Source: Pandoraea captiosa (GTDB lineage Bacteria; Pseudomonadota; Gammaproteobacteria; Burkholderiales; Burkholderiaceae). Taken from it: a stretch of 64,000 nt of DNA. The notes beneath the pieces were generated by a model, which was given only the letters and a program-made list of their open reading frames with translations, did not search any database and had not been told where the DNA came from. The stretch covers positions 806,001 to 870,000 of the forward strand of contig NZ_CABPSQ010000001.1 in NCBI RefSeq assembly GCF_902459775.1. The letters run 5' to 3'. The stretch's first letter is position 1. Each line of letters opens with the position of its first letter. The position numbers and the translations under genes are program-made. Positions 26,943 to 35,299 of the stretch are shown one piece after another.

Positions 26943-26958
26943 ATGCACTAAAGTGCAT
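26943..26958. promoter_or_regulatory. Palindrome with two TGCA boxes
   Basis: ATGCACT-AA-AGTGCAT, perfect 7-bp arms; it contains TGCA-N6-TGCA. A further TGCATTGCA lies at 26990-26998. TGCA elements are reported parts of BzdR/BoxR operators, so this is a candidate binding site for the divergent regulator. Confidence 0.55.
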
Positions 26959-27017
26959 TTCATAAAAATCATCCCTGTTAACCCTGAACTGCATTGCACA
27001 ATTCACGCAACGCGAAA

Positions 27018-27033
27018 AATATCTTATAAGATA
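27018..27033. promoter_or_regulatory. Operator-like palindrome before crotonase operon
   Basis: A perfect 14-bp palindrome TATCTTATAAGATA at 27020-27033 within an AT-rich stretch, 20 bp before the crotonase start. A repressor bound here would block transcription or initiation of the operon. Confidence 0.55.
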
Positions 27034-27053
27034 CTTTTCACGATTTAGAGCCA

Positions 27054-27821
27054 ATGCAGATCATGACCTATCCCCACTTGCGCGTACGCGTCGAAGACGC
27101 CATCGCTTTCGTGACCCTCGATCGCGCCGAGAAGCGCAACGCGCTGTGCGATGCGGCCATCGACTCGCTCGAAGCGGTCTTCCGTGGTTTCGACGATAGC
27201 GTGCGCGCGGTTGTCCTGAGCGGCGCCGGCGAGCACTTCTGCGCGGGCCTCGATCTCGCGGAGAACAGCACGCGCGATCCGGTCGACGTGCTGCGTGTCT
27301 CCCAGCGCTGGCACAAGGTCTTCCATGACATTCAGTTTGGCGGGCGGCCTGTCGTTGCCGTGTTGCAGGGCGCTGTCATCGGTGGCGGCCTTGAGCTGGC
27401 GCTGGCGGCGCATGTGCGGGTGATCGAGCGCAACGCCTTCTTCCAGTTGCCCGAGGGCAAACGCGGCATCTTCGTCGGGGGCGGTGCTTCGGTGCGCGTG
27501 GCGCGCATTCTCGGCCCGGATCGTATGACCGAGATGATGCTCACAGGACGTCGTTACGACGCCACCGATGGCGAGCGTCTTGGCCTGGGCCACTACCTGA
27601 GCGATGTCGGCGAGGGGCTGGCGCTCGCGACACAGTTGGCGCGCGAGACGGCAGCGAACAGTCCGCTCTCGAACTGGGCCACGATCCACGCGCTGTCCCG
27701 CATTCACGATATGTCGATGGCCGATGGCTTGTTTACCGAATCGGTGACGAGCGCATTGATGCTCGCCACGCCGGAAGCGCGCGAGCGCATGGAGAGCTTT
27801 CTCGGTCGAGCGACGCGCTAA
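27054..27821 (+). CDS. Enoyl-CoA hydratase/isomerase (crotonase) family
   Basis: 255 residues, crotonase fold. Oxyanion-hole segments are GEHFCAGLDLAE and VIGGGLELALAAH. A Pro-Glu (QLPEGKRG) occupies the region of the catalytic glutamate. It could hydrate an enoyl-CoA such as a hydroxycinnamoyl-CoA, giving the 3-hydroxyacyl-CoA used by the next enzyme. The start is ATG at 27054, with another in-frame ATG three codons later; neither has a strong Shine-Dalgarno. It is the first gene of an operon of five. Confidence 0.85.
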   Translation: MQIMTYPHLRVRVEDAIAFVTLDRAEKRNALCDAAIDSLEAVFRGFDDSVRAVVLSGAGEHFCAGLDLAENSTRDPVDVLRVSQRWHKVFHDIQFGGRPVVAVLQGAVIGGGLELALAAHVRVIERNAFFQLPEGKRGIFVGGGASVRVARILGPDRMTEMMLTGRRYDATDGERLGLGHYLSDVGEGLALATQLARETAANSPLSNWATIHALSRIHDMSMADGLFTESVTSALMLATPEARERMESFLGRATR

Positions 27822-27875
27822 GCGCCTGGACACCACGCGTACGGGCATCTTCAGGCATCTTCCCCGGAGACGAAT

Positions 27876-28802
27876 GTGAAATACGACAACATCGAGCAGG
27901 TCGCAGTCATCGGCACCGGTGTCATCGGTGCGAGCTGGGCCGCATACTTCCTCGCACGTGGCCTGCGTGTGCGCGCATGGGACCCGGCGCCGGGCGCGCG
28001 CGAGCGCCTGCGTGACGCCGTCGACGCACACTGGCCGACACTGGTGCGCATTGGCCTCACGCCTGGTGCGACACGCGAGTCGCTGACGTTCCACGACACC
28101 CTTGACGCCGCGCTCGAAGGCGCCGACTTCGTGCAGGAGAACGGTCCCGAGCGGGAGGATCTGAAGCAGGACCTGTTCCGCAAGATGGATGCCGCGCTCG
28201 TGCCGTCCGTGGTCATCGCGTCGAGTTCGTCGGGGCTGCTCATGAGCCGGGTGCAGTCCGTGTGCGCGCATCCGGCACGCGTGGTGCTGGGCCATCCGTT
28301 CAATCCGCCGCATCTGATACCGCTGGTCGAAGTCATCGGCGGGGAGCAAACGTCGCAAGCCGCGATCGACACGGCAATGCAGTTCTACCGTGCCATCGGC
28401 AAGCGCGCCATTCACGTCAGGAAGGAAGTGAAGGGTCATATCGCGAACCGACTGCAAGCGGCGTTGTGGCGTGAGGCGATACACCTCGTCGACGCGGGCG
28501 TGGCCAGCGTCGAAGACATCGACGACGCCATCGCCTATGGACCCGGCCTGCGCTGGGCGGCGCTCGGCCCGTTCCTCAATCTGCATTTGTCCGGTGGCGC
28601 GGGCGGCATTGCGCATCTGCTCGAACATCTCGGCCCGCCCATCGAGTCGTGGTGGGCCGATCTTGGCGAGCCGGTGCTGACCGACGAACTCAAGGCGCGG
28701 ATCACGGCCGGCGTCGAAGCGGAACTGGCCGGGCGTGGCAACGCACGCCTCGAAGCCCAGCGCGACGCCGTCATTCTCGGGATCCTCGCGAGCAAGTCGT
28801 AG
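27876..28802 (+). CDS. 3-hydroxyacyl-CoA / L-carnitine dehydrogenase-type protein
   Basis: 308 residues. The N-terminal Rossmann domain has VAVIGTGVIGASWAA (GxGxxG). The catalytic region has LGHPFNPPHLIPLVEV with the conserved His and Glu, and the C-terminal helical domain begins around KEVKGHIANRLQAAL. The length and the presence of a BKACE gene next door match L-carnitine dehydrogenase-type enzymes, which oxidise a 3-hydroxy acid to a 3-keto acid using NAD. A free acid or a CoA ester may be the substrate here; the sequence does not tell. Confidence 0.85.
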   Translation: MKYDNIEQVAVIGTGVIGASWAAYFLARGLRVRAWDPAPGARERLRDAVDAHWPTLVRIGLTPGATRESLTFHDTLDAALEGADFVQENGPEREDLKQDLFRKMDAALVPSVVIASSSSGLLMSRVQSVCAHPARVVLGHPFNPPHLIPLVEVIGGEQTSQAAIDTAMQFYRAIGKRAIHVRKEVKGHIANRLQAALWREAIHLVDAGVASVEDIDDAIAYGPGLRWAALGPFLNLHLSGGAGGIAHLLEHLGPPIESWWADLGEPVLTDELKARITAGVEAELAGRGNARLEAQRDAVILGILASKS

Positions 28803-28895
28803 CGGTCCCGATGTGGCTGACCCGCCGCAGATCGATCAGCCAGCCACCTGGCGGCGACCCAATACAACACCACCGATTAATAGAAGGAGACACGC

Positions 28896-29819
28896 ATGAG
28901 CAAGCCCAAAGTCATCGTCACCATCGCGCCGACCGGCGGCATGGCCCATAAGTCGCAGAATCCGCACTTGCCCACGCAGCCCGACGAGATTGCGCGCGAC
29001 GTCTACGACTGCTACAACGCCGGCGCCAGCGTGGTGGCGATTCATGCGCGCCGTCCGGGCGACGACGGCGCCACGTGCGACCCGGCGATCTACCGCGACA
29101 TCAATCGCCGCATTCGCGACAAGTGCGACATCGTCATCAACAACTCGACCGGCGGCGGCGTGCATGGCGACATGATCGGGCAGACGGCCGAGAACGGTTA
29201 CTGGGAAATCCTCTGGGAGGAGCGCATCAAGGGCATGGACGCGGGCGCCGAAATGTGCACGCTCGACGCTACTACGATCATCGCGAGCTTCGGGGGCAAG
29301 GAACTGCTCATGCACACCTCGCCGGAGCGGTGCAAGCAACTGGCCGTCGAGATGAAAAAGCGCGGCATCAAGCCGGAGTGGGAAGTCTTCAGTCCGACGC
29401 ACATCGTGCAGGATCTCGCCACGCTCACGGCCGCCGGTTTCGACGACGAGCCGTTTTTCGTCAACCTGGTGCTCGGCGTGCATCGCGGCTTTCAGAACGC
29501 CATGCCGTACACGCCGCGCGTGTTGCAGCAAATGGTCGACATGTTGCCCAAGGGCAGCATCTTCTGCGTGTCGGGCATCGGTCCGGCGCAACTGCCGTCC
29601 GCCATGAATTCTCTGCTGCTCGGCGGTCACGTGCGCACCGGCCTGGAAGACAACCTGTACTACGAACACGGCGTGCTCGCGACCAACCAGCAACTGACCG
29701 AGCGCATCGTGCGCATGGTGCGCGACATGGGGTATGAGCCGGCCACGCCAGCCGAGGCGCGCGACATCATGGGCCTGCCGCGCAATCGCGAAGTGCTGCC
29801 GGAGTTTGCCGTGCGTTGA
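28896..29819 (+). CDS. BKACE-family beta-keto acid cleavage enzyme
   Basis: 307 residues of the Kce/BKACE family (TIM barrel; beta-keto acid plus acetyl-CoA gives acetoacetate plus a CoA ester). Visible are [10 protein letters not shown] at the start, INNSTGGG at 81-88 and [11 protein letters not shown] with the metal-binding Glu251. The usual His-x-His zinc pair is here Ala48-Ile49-His50, so one expected ligand is missing. Either the metal site is altered or another residue replaces it. It follows the dehydrogenase that would supply its keto acid. AAGGAG precedes the ATG. Confidence 0.85.
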   Translation: MSKPKVIVTIAPTGGMAHKSQNPHLPTQPDEIARDVYDCYNAGASVVAIHARRPGDDGATCDPAIYRDINRRIRDKCDIVINNSTGGGVHGDMIGQTAENGYWEILWEERIKGMDAGAEMCTLDATTIIASFGGKELLMHTSPERCKQLAVEMKKRGIKPEWEVFSPTHIVQDLATLTAAGFDDEPFFVNLVLGVHRGFQNAMPYTPRVLQQMVDMLPKGSIFCVSGIGPAQLPSAMNSLLLGGHVRTGLEDNLYYEHGVLATNQQLTERIVRMVRDMGYEPATPAEARDIMGLPRNREVLPEFAVR

Positions 29820-29883
29820 TTCAACGGTGGGCGTCGCACGCGGTCCGGCCTCAAGAACGAGAATATTCCAGGAGACATGTCAC

Positions 29884-31092
29884 ATGGCGGCAAACCGGTT
29901 CACACGCAACTTCGCTTCCCTGCACGCTGGCTTGCGCGCGCGCTCGCGCGCATTCTCGCTTTCGGTGCTTTCCCTGTGCGTCGCGGCGTTGTGCGCGACC
30001 CCACAGGCGAGCGCACAACCCGCGGGCGTCACCGTCGGCGTTACGCTATCGAGCACCGGCCCCGGTGCATCGCTGGGCATTCCGGAGAAGCAGGCCATCG
30101 GCATGCTGCCGCAGACCCTCGGCGGATTGCCCGCGCGCTACATCGTGCTCGACGATGCCACCGACCCGACCACCGCGACGAAAAACGCACGGCGTCTGGC
30201 AACGGAGGACAAGGTCGACGCCATCATCGGCTCGTCCACCACGCCCGCCTGTCTGGCCGTCGCCGCCGTGGCGGCCGACACACGCACCCCGCAACTCGGA
30301 CTGTGTCCGTTCGTGCCCAGCGCAGCGCAGATGCGTTACGTCTTCTCGCTGCCGCAATCGGTCGCGGTCATGGCCGACGCCGTGCTCGACGACATGAAGG
30401 CCCACAAGGTGAAGACGCTCGGCTTTATCGGCTTTAGCGACTCGTATGGCGAAGCGTGGCTCAAGGATATTCAGGCGCGCGCAACGGCCCGTCAGATTCA
30501 GGTCGCACCGGTCGAGCGATACGCCCGCAACGATCAGTCCGTCACGGCGCAGGTGCTCAAGGTGATGTCGTCGAACGTGGACGCCGTCATCATCGCCGCG
30601 AGCGGCACGCCGGGCGCGCTGCCGATGAGCACACTGCGCGAGCGCGGCTACCGGGGGCGCATCTATCAGACGCACGGCGTAGCCAATAACGACTTTCTGC
30701 GCGTCGCCGGCAAAAGCGCCGAAGGCGTGATCCTGCCGGTGGGCAATATCCTCGTGGCCGAACAGCTGCCCGCGACTCACGCGGGCAAGGCCGTGGCAAC
30801 GGATTTCGTCAAACGCTACGAAGCCCAGTACGGCGCCGGCTCGCGCAATCTGTTCGCGGGCTACGCCTACGACGCCTATCTGGTGCTCGACCGTGCCGTG
30901 TCAGTGGCGGCCAGACAGGCGCAGCCGGGCACGCAGGCATTTCGCGACGCGCTCGTCACCGCCATCGAACAAACCCGCGGCCTTGCGGCGACGCACGGCA
31001 TGATCAACGTCAACGCACAGGACCATTCGGCTTATGGCGAAGACGGTCGCGTGCTCGTTACCGTGAAGGGCGGCAAGTGGACGATCGAGTGA
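29884..31092 (+). CDS. ABC transporter substrate-binding protein (LivJ-like)
   Basis: 402 residues with a signal peptide (hydrophobic core FSLSVLSLCVAALCA, cleavage near ASAQ). It is a type I periplasmic binding protein of the branched-chain amino acid/aromatic acid group: VTVGVTLSSTGPGASLGIPE, then DDATDPTTATKNARRL and a second lobe with GFIGFSDSYGEAW. No permease or ATPase genes accompany it, so it must either use components encoded elsewhere or serve another function. AGGAG lies nine bases before the ATG. It sits between the cleavage enzyme and the CoA ligase, and its stop overlaps or abuts the next gene's start. Confidence 0.9.
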   Translation: MAANRFTRNFASLHAGLRARSRAFSLSVLSLCVAALCATPQASAQPAGVTVGVTLSSTGPGASLGIPEKQAIGMLPQTLGGLPARYIVLDDATDPTTATKNARRLATEDKVDAIIGSSTTPACLAVAAVAADTRTPQLGLCPFVPSAAQMRYVFSLPQSVAVMADAVLDDMKAHKVKTLGFIGFSDSYGEAWLKDIQARATARQIQVAPVERYARNDQSVTAQVLKVMSSNVDAVIIAASGTPGALPMSTLRERGYRGRIYQTHGVANNDFLRVAGKSAEGVILPVGNILVAEQLPATHAGKAVATDFVKRYEAQYGAGSRNLFAGYAYDAYLVLDRAVSVAARQAQPGTQAFRDALVTAIEQTRGLAATHGMINVNAQDHSAYGEDGRVLVTVKGGKWTIE

Positions 31093-31094
31093 AC

Positions 31095-32996
31095 ATGCCA
31101 GGCGCCCCGACCATGACGCAGGTGCCAACCGCCGGGTACGCGACAAGGCCAGGTACGCGCCGTCTTGCCAGACCCGACATCGAGCGCGAGGTGCGCGAAG
31201 ACGGCAGCTTCGTCATCCGCTCACGTACCCGTCTGGGCGAGTTCGCGCGCAGTCCGGCCGACTGGCTCGTGCAATGGGCGACGCGTACGCCGGATGCCGT
31301 ATTCGTCGCCGAGCGTCTGGCGTCGGGGCAACGTACATCGTCCTCCGATCTCTGGCGACGGGTGACGTACGGCGGTGCACTGACCATGGCGCGCGGTATC
31401 GGGCAGGCCTTGCTCGATCTCGACGTGCCGCGCGAGCGGCCGGTGGTGATCCTCTCGGACAACAGCGTGAATCACGCACTGCTCGTGCTCGGCGCGATGA
31501 TGGCGGGGCGTCAGACGGCCATCGTGTCGTCGGCGTATTCGCGCATCGCCAAGGACATGAGCAAGCTGCACGGCATTCTCTCCCGGCTCGACCCGGCGCT
31601 GGTTTATGTGGAAGACGGCGACGCCTATGCGCACGCGCTGGCGGGTGCGCCGGTGCGCTGTCCGATCGTGGCTACACGTCATGCACGTGCCGGCTGGCTG
31701 ACGTTCGACGCGTTGGCACGCACCCCGGCGTCTGCGGCGCTCGATGCGGCCTTCGCACAGGTCCAACCGGAGGACACGGCCAAGCTGCTGCTCACCTCCG
31801 GGTCGACAGGAAAACCGAAGATCGTCGTCAACACGCATCGAATGCTCGCGGCGAACCAGCAAATGATCGCGCAGTGCTGGCATTTCCTCGACGAGGCGCC
31901 GCCGGTGATCGTCGACTGGTTGCCGTGGAGTCATACCTTTGGCGCGAACCACAACTTTCACATGGCATTGCGCAACGGCGGATCGTTCTATGTCGACGAT
32001 GGCCGTCCGGTACCCGAGTTGATCGGGCGCAGCGTCGAAGCGCTGCGCGACGTCTGCCCGACGTTGCACTTCAATGTGCCGAAGGGGTTCGAAGCGCTGG
32101 CGCCGTTTCTGGAAGAGGACGAGGCCTTTGCTGCGCGCTTTTTCGGTCGGCTGCAAGTGCTGTTCTATGCAGCGGCGAGTCTGCCGCCCGCCGTGTGGCA
32201 GCGCTTCGAGCGACTGGCGTCGCGCCATTGCGACACCATGCCGTTCTTCACCTCGGCCTGGGGCGCGACGGAGACCTCGCCGCTCATTACCAGCGTGCAC
32301 TTTCCGATTCCGGGGGCAGGCAACATCGGCGTGCCTGCGCCGGGCAACGAACTGAAGTTCGTGCCCAACGGCGACAAGCTGGAAATGCGCGTGAGGGGGC
32401 CGTCGGTATTTCGCAGCTACGCGGGAGACCCGGTGGCCACGGCGGAAGCCTTCGACGACGAGGGCTTTTATCGAACGGGCGACGCGGGGCGACTCTCGGA
32501 CGTCAATGATCCGGGCGCGGGTGTCATTTTCGATGGCCGCGTATCGGAGGATTTCAAGCTGACGAGCGGCACGTGGGTTTCGGTCGGGGCGTTGCGCCTG
32601 CGCGCGGTGACGGCGCTCGCGCCCTATGCGTCGGACGTCGTCATTGCCGGCCATGATCGGGACGAAATCGGATTGCTGATCTTTCCGAGTCCGGCTATGC
32701 GGGCCAGAGCGTCACCGGTCGATCCTGGCACGTCGGCGCATGCAGGCAAGGCGATGGCCATGCACGACGATGTTCGCGCCGTCGTCGCCCAGGCGCTCGC
32801 GCAACTCGCGCAGGACGCCGGCAGTTCGCAACGCGCCGCCCGCGCTGCGATCCTCGCGTCGCCGCCATCGCTGGAGCAAGGGGAGATCACGGACAAGGGA
32901 TACGTCAACCAGCGTGCGGTGCTCACGCTGCGCGCGGATGACGTTGCACGGCTTTACTCGGACTGCCCGTCGGTCATTCACTTGTCCCAGTCGTAA
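31095..32996 (+). CDS. fcs: Feruloyl-CoA synthase-like acyl-CoA ligase
   Basis: 633 residues, ANL superfamily AMP-forming ligase. The P-loop-like motif LLTSGSTGKPKIVVN is intact; SAWGATETSP and FYRTGDAGRL are the later AMP-binding motifs. WLPWSHTFGANHNF and the overall length match feruloyl-CoA synthases of the beta-proteobacteria. It should activate a carboxylic acid, probably a hydroxycinnamate such as ferulate or p-coumarate, as the entry step of the operon. A GTG at 31089 overlaps the upstream TGA and is an alternative start. The catalytic Lys near the C-terminus was not located with confidence. Confidence 0.85.
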   Translation: MPGAPTMTQVPTAGYATRPGTRRLARPDIEREVREDGSFVIRSRTRLGEFARSPADWLVQWATRTPDAVFVAERLASGQRTSSSDLWRRVTYGGALTMARGIGQALLDLDVPRERPVVILSDNSVNHALLVLGAMMAGRQTAIVSSAYSRIAKDMSKLHGILSRLDPALVYVEDGDAYAHALAGAPVRCPIVATRHARAGWLTFDALARTPASAALDAAFAQVQPEDTAKLLLTSGSTGKPKIVVNTHRMLAANQQMIAQCWHFLDEAPPVIVDWLPWSHTFGANHNFHMALRNGGSFYVDDGRPVPELIGRSVEALRDVCPTLHFNVPKGFEALAPFLEEDEAFAARFFGRLQVLFYAAASLPPAVWQRFERLASRHCDTMPFFTSAWGATETSPLITSVHFPIPGAGNIGVPAPGNELKFVPNGDKLEMRVRGPSVFRSYAGDPVATAEAFDDEGFYRTGDAGRLSDVNDPGAGVIFDGRVSEDFKLTSGTWVSVGALRLRAVTALAPYASDVVIAGHDRDEIGLLIFPSPAMRARASPVDPGTSAHAGKAMAMHDDVRAVVAQALAQLAQDAGSSQRAARAAILASPPSLEQGEITDKGYVNQRAVLTLRADDVARLYSDCPSVIHLSQS

Positions 32997-33039
32997 GACC
33001 GGGGCGACAACTCAAGCGGCAGGGGAAGTGAGAGCGACA

Positions 33040-33072
33040 GCGCGCCGATGGTGGTGACTACCATCGGCGCGC
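33040..33072. terminator. Hairpin between convergent genes
   Basis: Perfect 13-bp stem, GCGCGCCGATGGT at 33040-33052 and its complement at 33060-33072, with a 7-nt loop. There is no T-tract on either side. Its place between convergent fcs and MFS genes suggests a bidirectional terminator. Confidence 0.65.
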
Positions 33073-33109
33073 GAAGTCGCCACGTTCTATGCATGCGTGG
33101 TGCACCCGA

Positions 33110-34372
33110 TCAGGCGAGTGCTTCGCCGTGGCTCTCCGGCAAGAACCAGTAGACGATGATCGCCGCGAGCAGGAAGAAGCCGGCGGTGGCCCCCAACGCC
33201 ACGCTGACGTTCTCGCCGCGCGAGAGCAGGCCCACGGCTGCCGGTGCAAGGGCACTGGTCGCCCGCCCGGTGTTGTAGATGAAGCCCTGCGCGGTGGCGC
33301 GCACCTGCGTCGGGAACATTTCGGCGAACGTCGGAGCGAACCCGCTGTAGAAGCCCGTGCCGAAGAACGCCACGACCGGGCCGAACGCGAGCAGTAGCAT
33401 CGGCTCACGGATCACGACGTAAAGCGGCACCGTAATGGCCGACACGATAAAGAACAACAGGAAAGACTTGCGGCACCCGATACGGTCGGCAATGTAGCCG
33501 AAGCACACGAAACCTGCCGCCGCACCGATCTGCATGATGACGATCCAGGTCGTCGAGCGAATCAGGTCGAATCCCGGGCCGCCTTGTTCGACCGGCGTCG
33601 AGAGATAGGCCGGAATCCAGGTGAACAGGCCCCAGTACCCGCACATCGCCGCGGCCGTGAAGGCGAGTCCGACAATCGTGCTGCGTGCGTACGGACCGAA
33701 CAACATACCCAGCGTCTGACCGAGCGTGAGGCGCACGCGTTGCTCGCGCCAGATCGCGGGCTCCTCCACGTGACGGCGCACCCAGAACGCGAGCACCGTC
33801 GGCACCAGCCCGAAGGCAAACACCCAGCGCCAGCCGAAGTGCGGCAGGATCACGGCCGCGACAATGGCCGCCACCGCATACCCGACGGCAAACGCGCTCT
33901 GCACCCAGGCCATGACCTTGGCGCGATGTTCCGCCGGCCATGTTTCGGTGATGAGTGCAGCGCCCGCCGACCACTCTCCGCCGATACCGAGGCCGAGCAG
34001 GAAACGGAAGATGAGCAGCGAGGTCACCGAGTCGGCGAAGCCGCACAGGGCCGTGCCGATGGAGTAGCAGAAGATCGACAGGATCATCGACTTCGTACGC
34101 CCGATGCGATCGGCGAGGAAACCGAAGAACAAGCCGCCGAAGGCGGTGGCCAGCAGCGTGAGCGACGCAATGATGCCCGCCACGCCTTTGTCGAAATGCA
34201 AGTCCGCGCTGATGTAGCGAATCACCATCGCGAACAACATCAAATCCATGATGTCGAGCATCCAGCCGATGTAGGCCGAACCAAATGCGCGCCATTGCGC
34301 GGGGCTCGCGCCGCGATACCACGGCCGGCGTGCCGCGCCCGCCGATTTCAGGGCGGTCGTGCCAGTGTCCAT
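33110..34372 (-). CDS. MFS transporter, metabolite:proton symporter type
   Basis: 420 residues and 12 predicted helices. Sugar/acid-transporter motifs are visible: DRIGRTKSM after helix 2 and, in the second half, DRIGCRKS. FGLGIGGEWSA-like sequence (RFLLGLGIGGEWSAGAAL) and PTFAEMFPTQVRATAQG are typical of the aromatic/carboxylic-acid:H+ symporters. The ATG at 34372 is preferred over 34387 since AAGGAG precedes it by seven bases. It is divergent from the cupin-IclR pair and shares two operator copies with it. It could import the substrate of either that pair or the neighbouring CoA operon. Confidence 0.9.
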   Translation of the reverse strand: MDTGTTALKSAGAARRPWYRGASPAQWRAFGSAYIGWMLDIMDLMLFAMVIRYISADLHFDKGVAGIIASLTLLATAFGGLFFGFLADRIGRTKSMILSIFCYSIGTALCGFADSVTSLLIFRFLLGLGIGGEWSAGAALITETWPAEHRAKVMAWVQSAFAVGYAVAAIVAAVILPHFGWRWVFAFGLVPTVLAFWVRRHVEEPAIWREQRVRLTLGQTLGMLFGPYARSTIVGLAFTAAAMCGYWGLFTWIPAYLSTPVEQGGPGFDLIRSTTWIVIMQIGAAAGFVCFGYIADRIGCRKSFLLFFIVSAITVPLYVVIREPMLLLAFGPVVAFFGTGFYSGFAPTFAEMFPTQVRATAQGFIYNTGRATSALAPAAVGLLSRGENVSVALGATAGFFLLAAIIVYWFLPESHGEALA

Positions 34373-34413
34373 TCTTGTCTCCTTCATGGAACCATCCTAG
34401 TGTCATACCTCGT

Positions 34414-34430
34414 GTATCGATGATCGATAC
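34414..34430. promoter_or_regulatory. 17-bp palindromic operator, copy 1
   Basis: GTATCGA-TGA-TCGATAC, part of a longer 21-bp dyad (34412-34432) with 10-bp arms. It lies 42 bp from the MFS start codon. The same site recurs at 34510-34526. Confidence 0.7.
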
Positions 34431-34509
34431 ACATGGGAATGATTTCGTTTGAATGGTACCAGCACATTCCGAAGTTGCGTTTCGTGGTAAACCATAAATA
34501 GTGCTTTGC

Positions 34510-34526
34510 GTATCGATAGTCGATAC
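34510..34526. promoter_or_regulatory. 17-bp palindromic operator, copy 2
   Basis: GTATCGA-TAG-TCGATAC, identical arms to copy 1 and 96 bp away, about 60 bp before the cupin start. Two equal sites between divergent genes suggest one regulator, probably the adjacent IclR protein, controls both directions. Confidence 0.7.
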
Positions 34527-34584
34527 TGAATGCGGAAATTGTCTCGATGTTCGGGGCAATGAACTCGTCACAGGAGATCGAGAA

Positions 34585-35262
34585 GTGAAGCCGTTTCAAT
34601 TGCGTTTGTTCGAAGATGTCATCGCGCCTGGCCATCCGCCGGTGTATCTGCCGTCGGCCCGCCGGGCGATTTATGTCGTGCGCGGCGATGTCGCCATCGA
34701 GTTCGATACGGGGGCGCAACACCATCCGGCACAGAGCGCATGGCTTGGCGAAGACAGCGTGGCGCTCAATGCCGGTAGTGAGGGCGTGACCTTGTGGCGT
34801 TGGGAGTTGATGTCGGGCAGTGAGCCGACGCCGGGCGAAATCGCGTCGGCACCGGGCGCTTCGTCCACCCTGAAGCTCGCCGCGCCGATCGAACTGGACC
34901 CGCGTCAGCAGTGGCTCATGCGTTGCGACAAGGTACAATTCCCCCCCGGCGGCGTGGCGCATACGCACGTGCATCAAGGGCCCGGCGTGCGTTGCACGCT
35001 CGAAGGCGAGATCACGATCGAAACGCTCGGTGCGTCGCACACCCACGGGCCGGGACAGGCCTGGCTCGAACTCGGTCACGCGCCGGTGCTCGCACCGACG
35101 ACCGAAGCGCGCGATACGACCTTCATCCGCTGCTTCATCCTGCCGCGGGCATGTCGCAATCGCAGCTCGATTCGATACGTGCGGCCCGAGGACGTGAACA
35201 AGAACAAGCCGCAGCGCTATCACGTGTTCGGCGAGCGGTTCATCTCGCTCGACGCACAGTAA
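34585..35262 (+). CDS. Cupin-domain protein
   Basis: 225 residues with a GTG start supported by AGGAG at 34572-34576. There is a bicupin-like arrangement: the second half has the metal-binding signature GGVAHTHVHQGPGVRCTLEGE with two His and a Glu, while the first half, around PSARRAIYVVRGDVAIEF, is degenerate. No signal peptide. Cupins of this type occur as dioxygenases or binding proteins in small-molecule catabolism. It heads a two-gene unit with the IclR regulator 37 bp downstream, and is divergent from the MFS importer. Confidence 0.8.
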   Translation: MKPFQLRLFEDVIAPGHPPVYLPSARRAIYVVRGDVAIEFDTGAQHHPAQSAWLGEDSVALNAGSEGVTLWRWELMSGSEPTPGEIASAPGASSTLKLAAPIELDPRQQWLMRCDKVQFPPGGVAHTHVHQGPGVRCTLEGEITIETLGASHTHGPGQAWLELGHAPVLAPTTEARDTTFIRCFILPRACRNRSSIRYVRPEDVNKNKPQRYHVFGERFISLDAQ

Positions 35263-35299
35263 CCGGCGCGTGCGTGGCGACAGTGACAAAGGACAATCA

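Noticed and set aside
27045-28628. 527-residue open frame on the minus strand opposite the crotonase and dehydrogenase genes
   Set aside because: It is antisense to two genes with clear family motifs, is rich in Arg/His/Gly without domain pattern, and is a by-product of high GC content.
31221-32654. 477-residue minus-strand frame opposite the CoA ligase
   Set aside because: Antisense to a gene with complete AMP-binding motifs; composition is typical of a GC-rich shadow frame.
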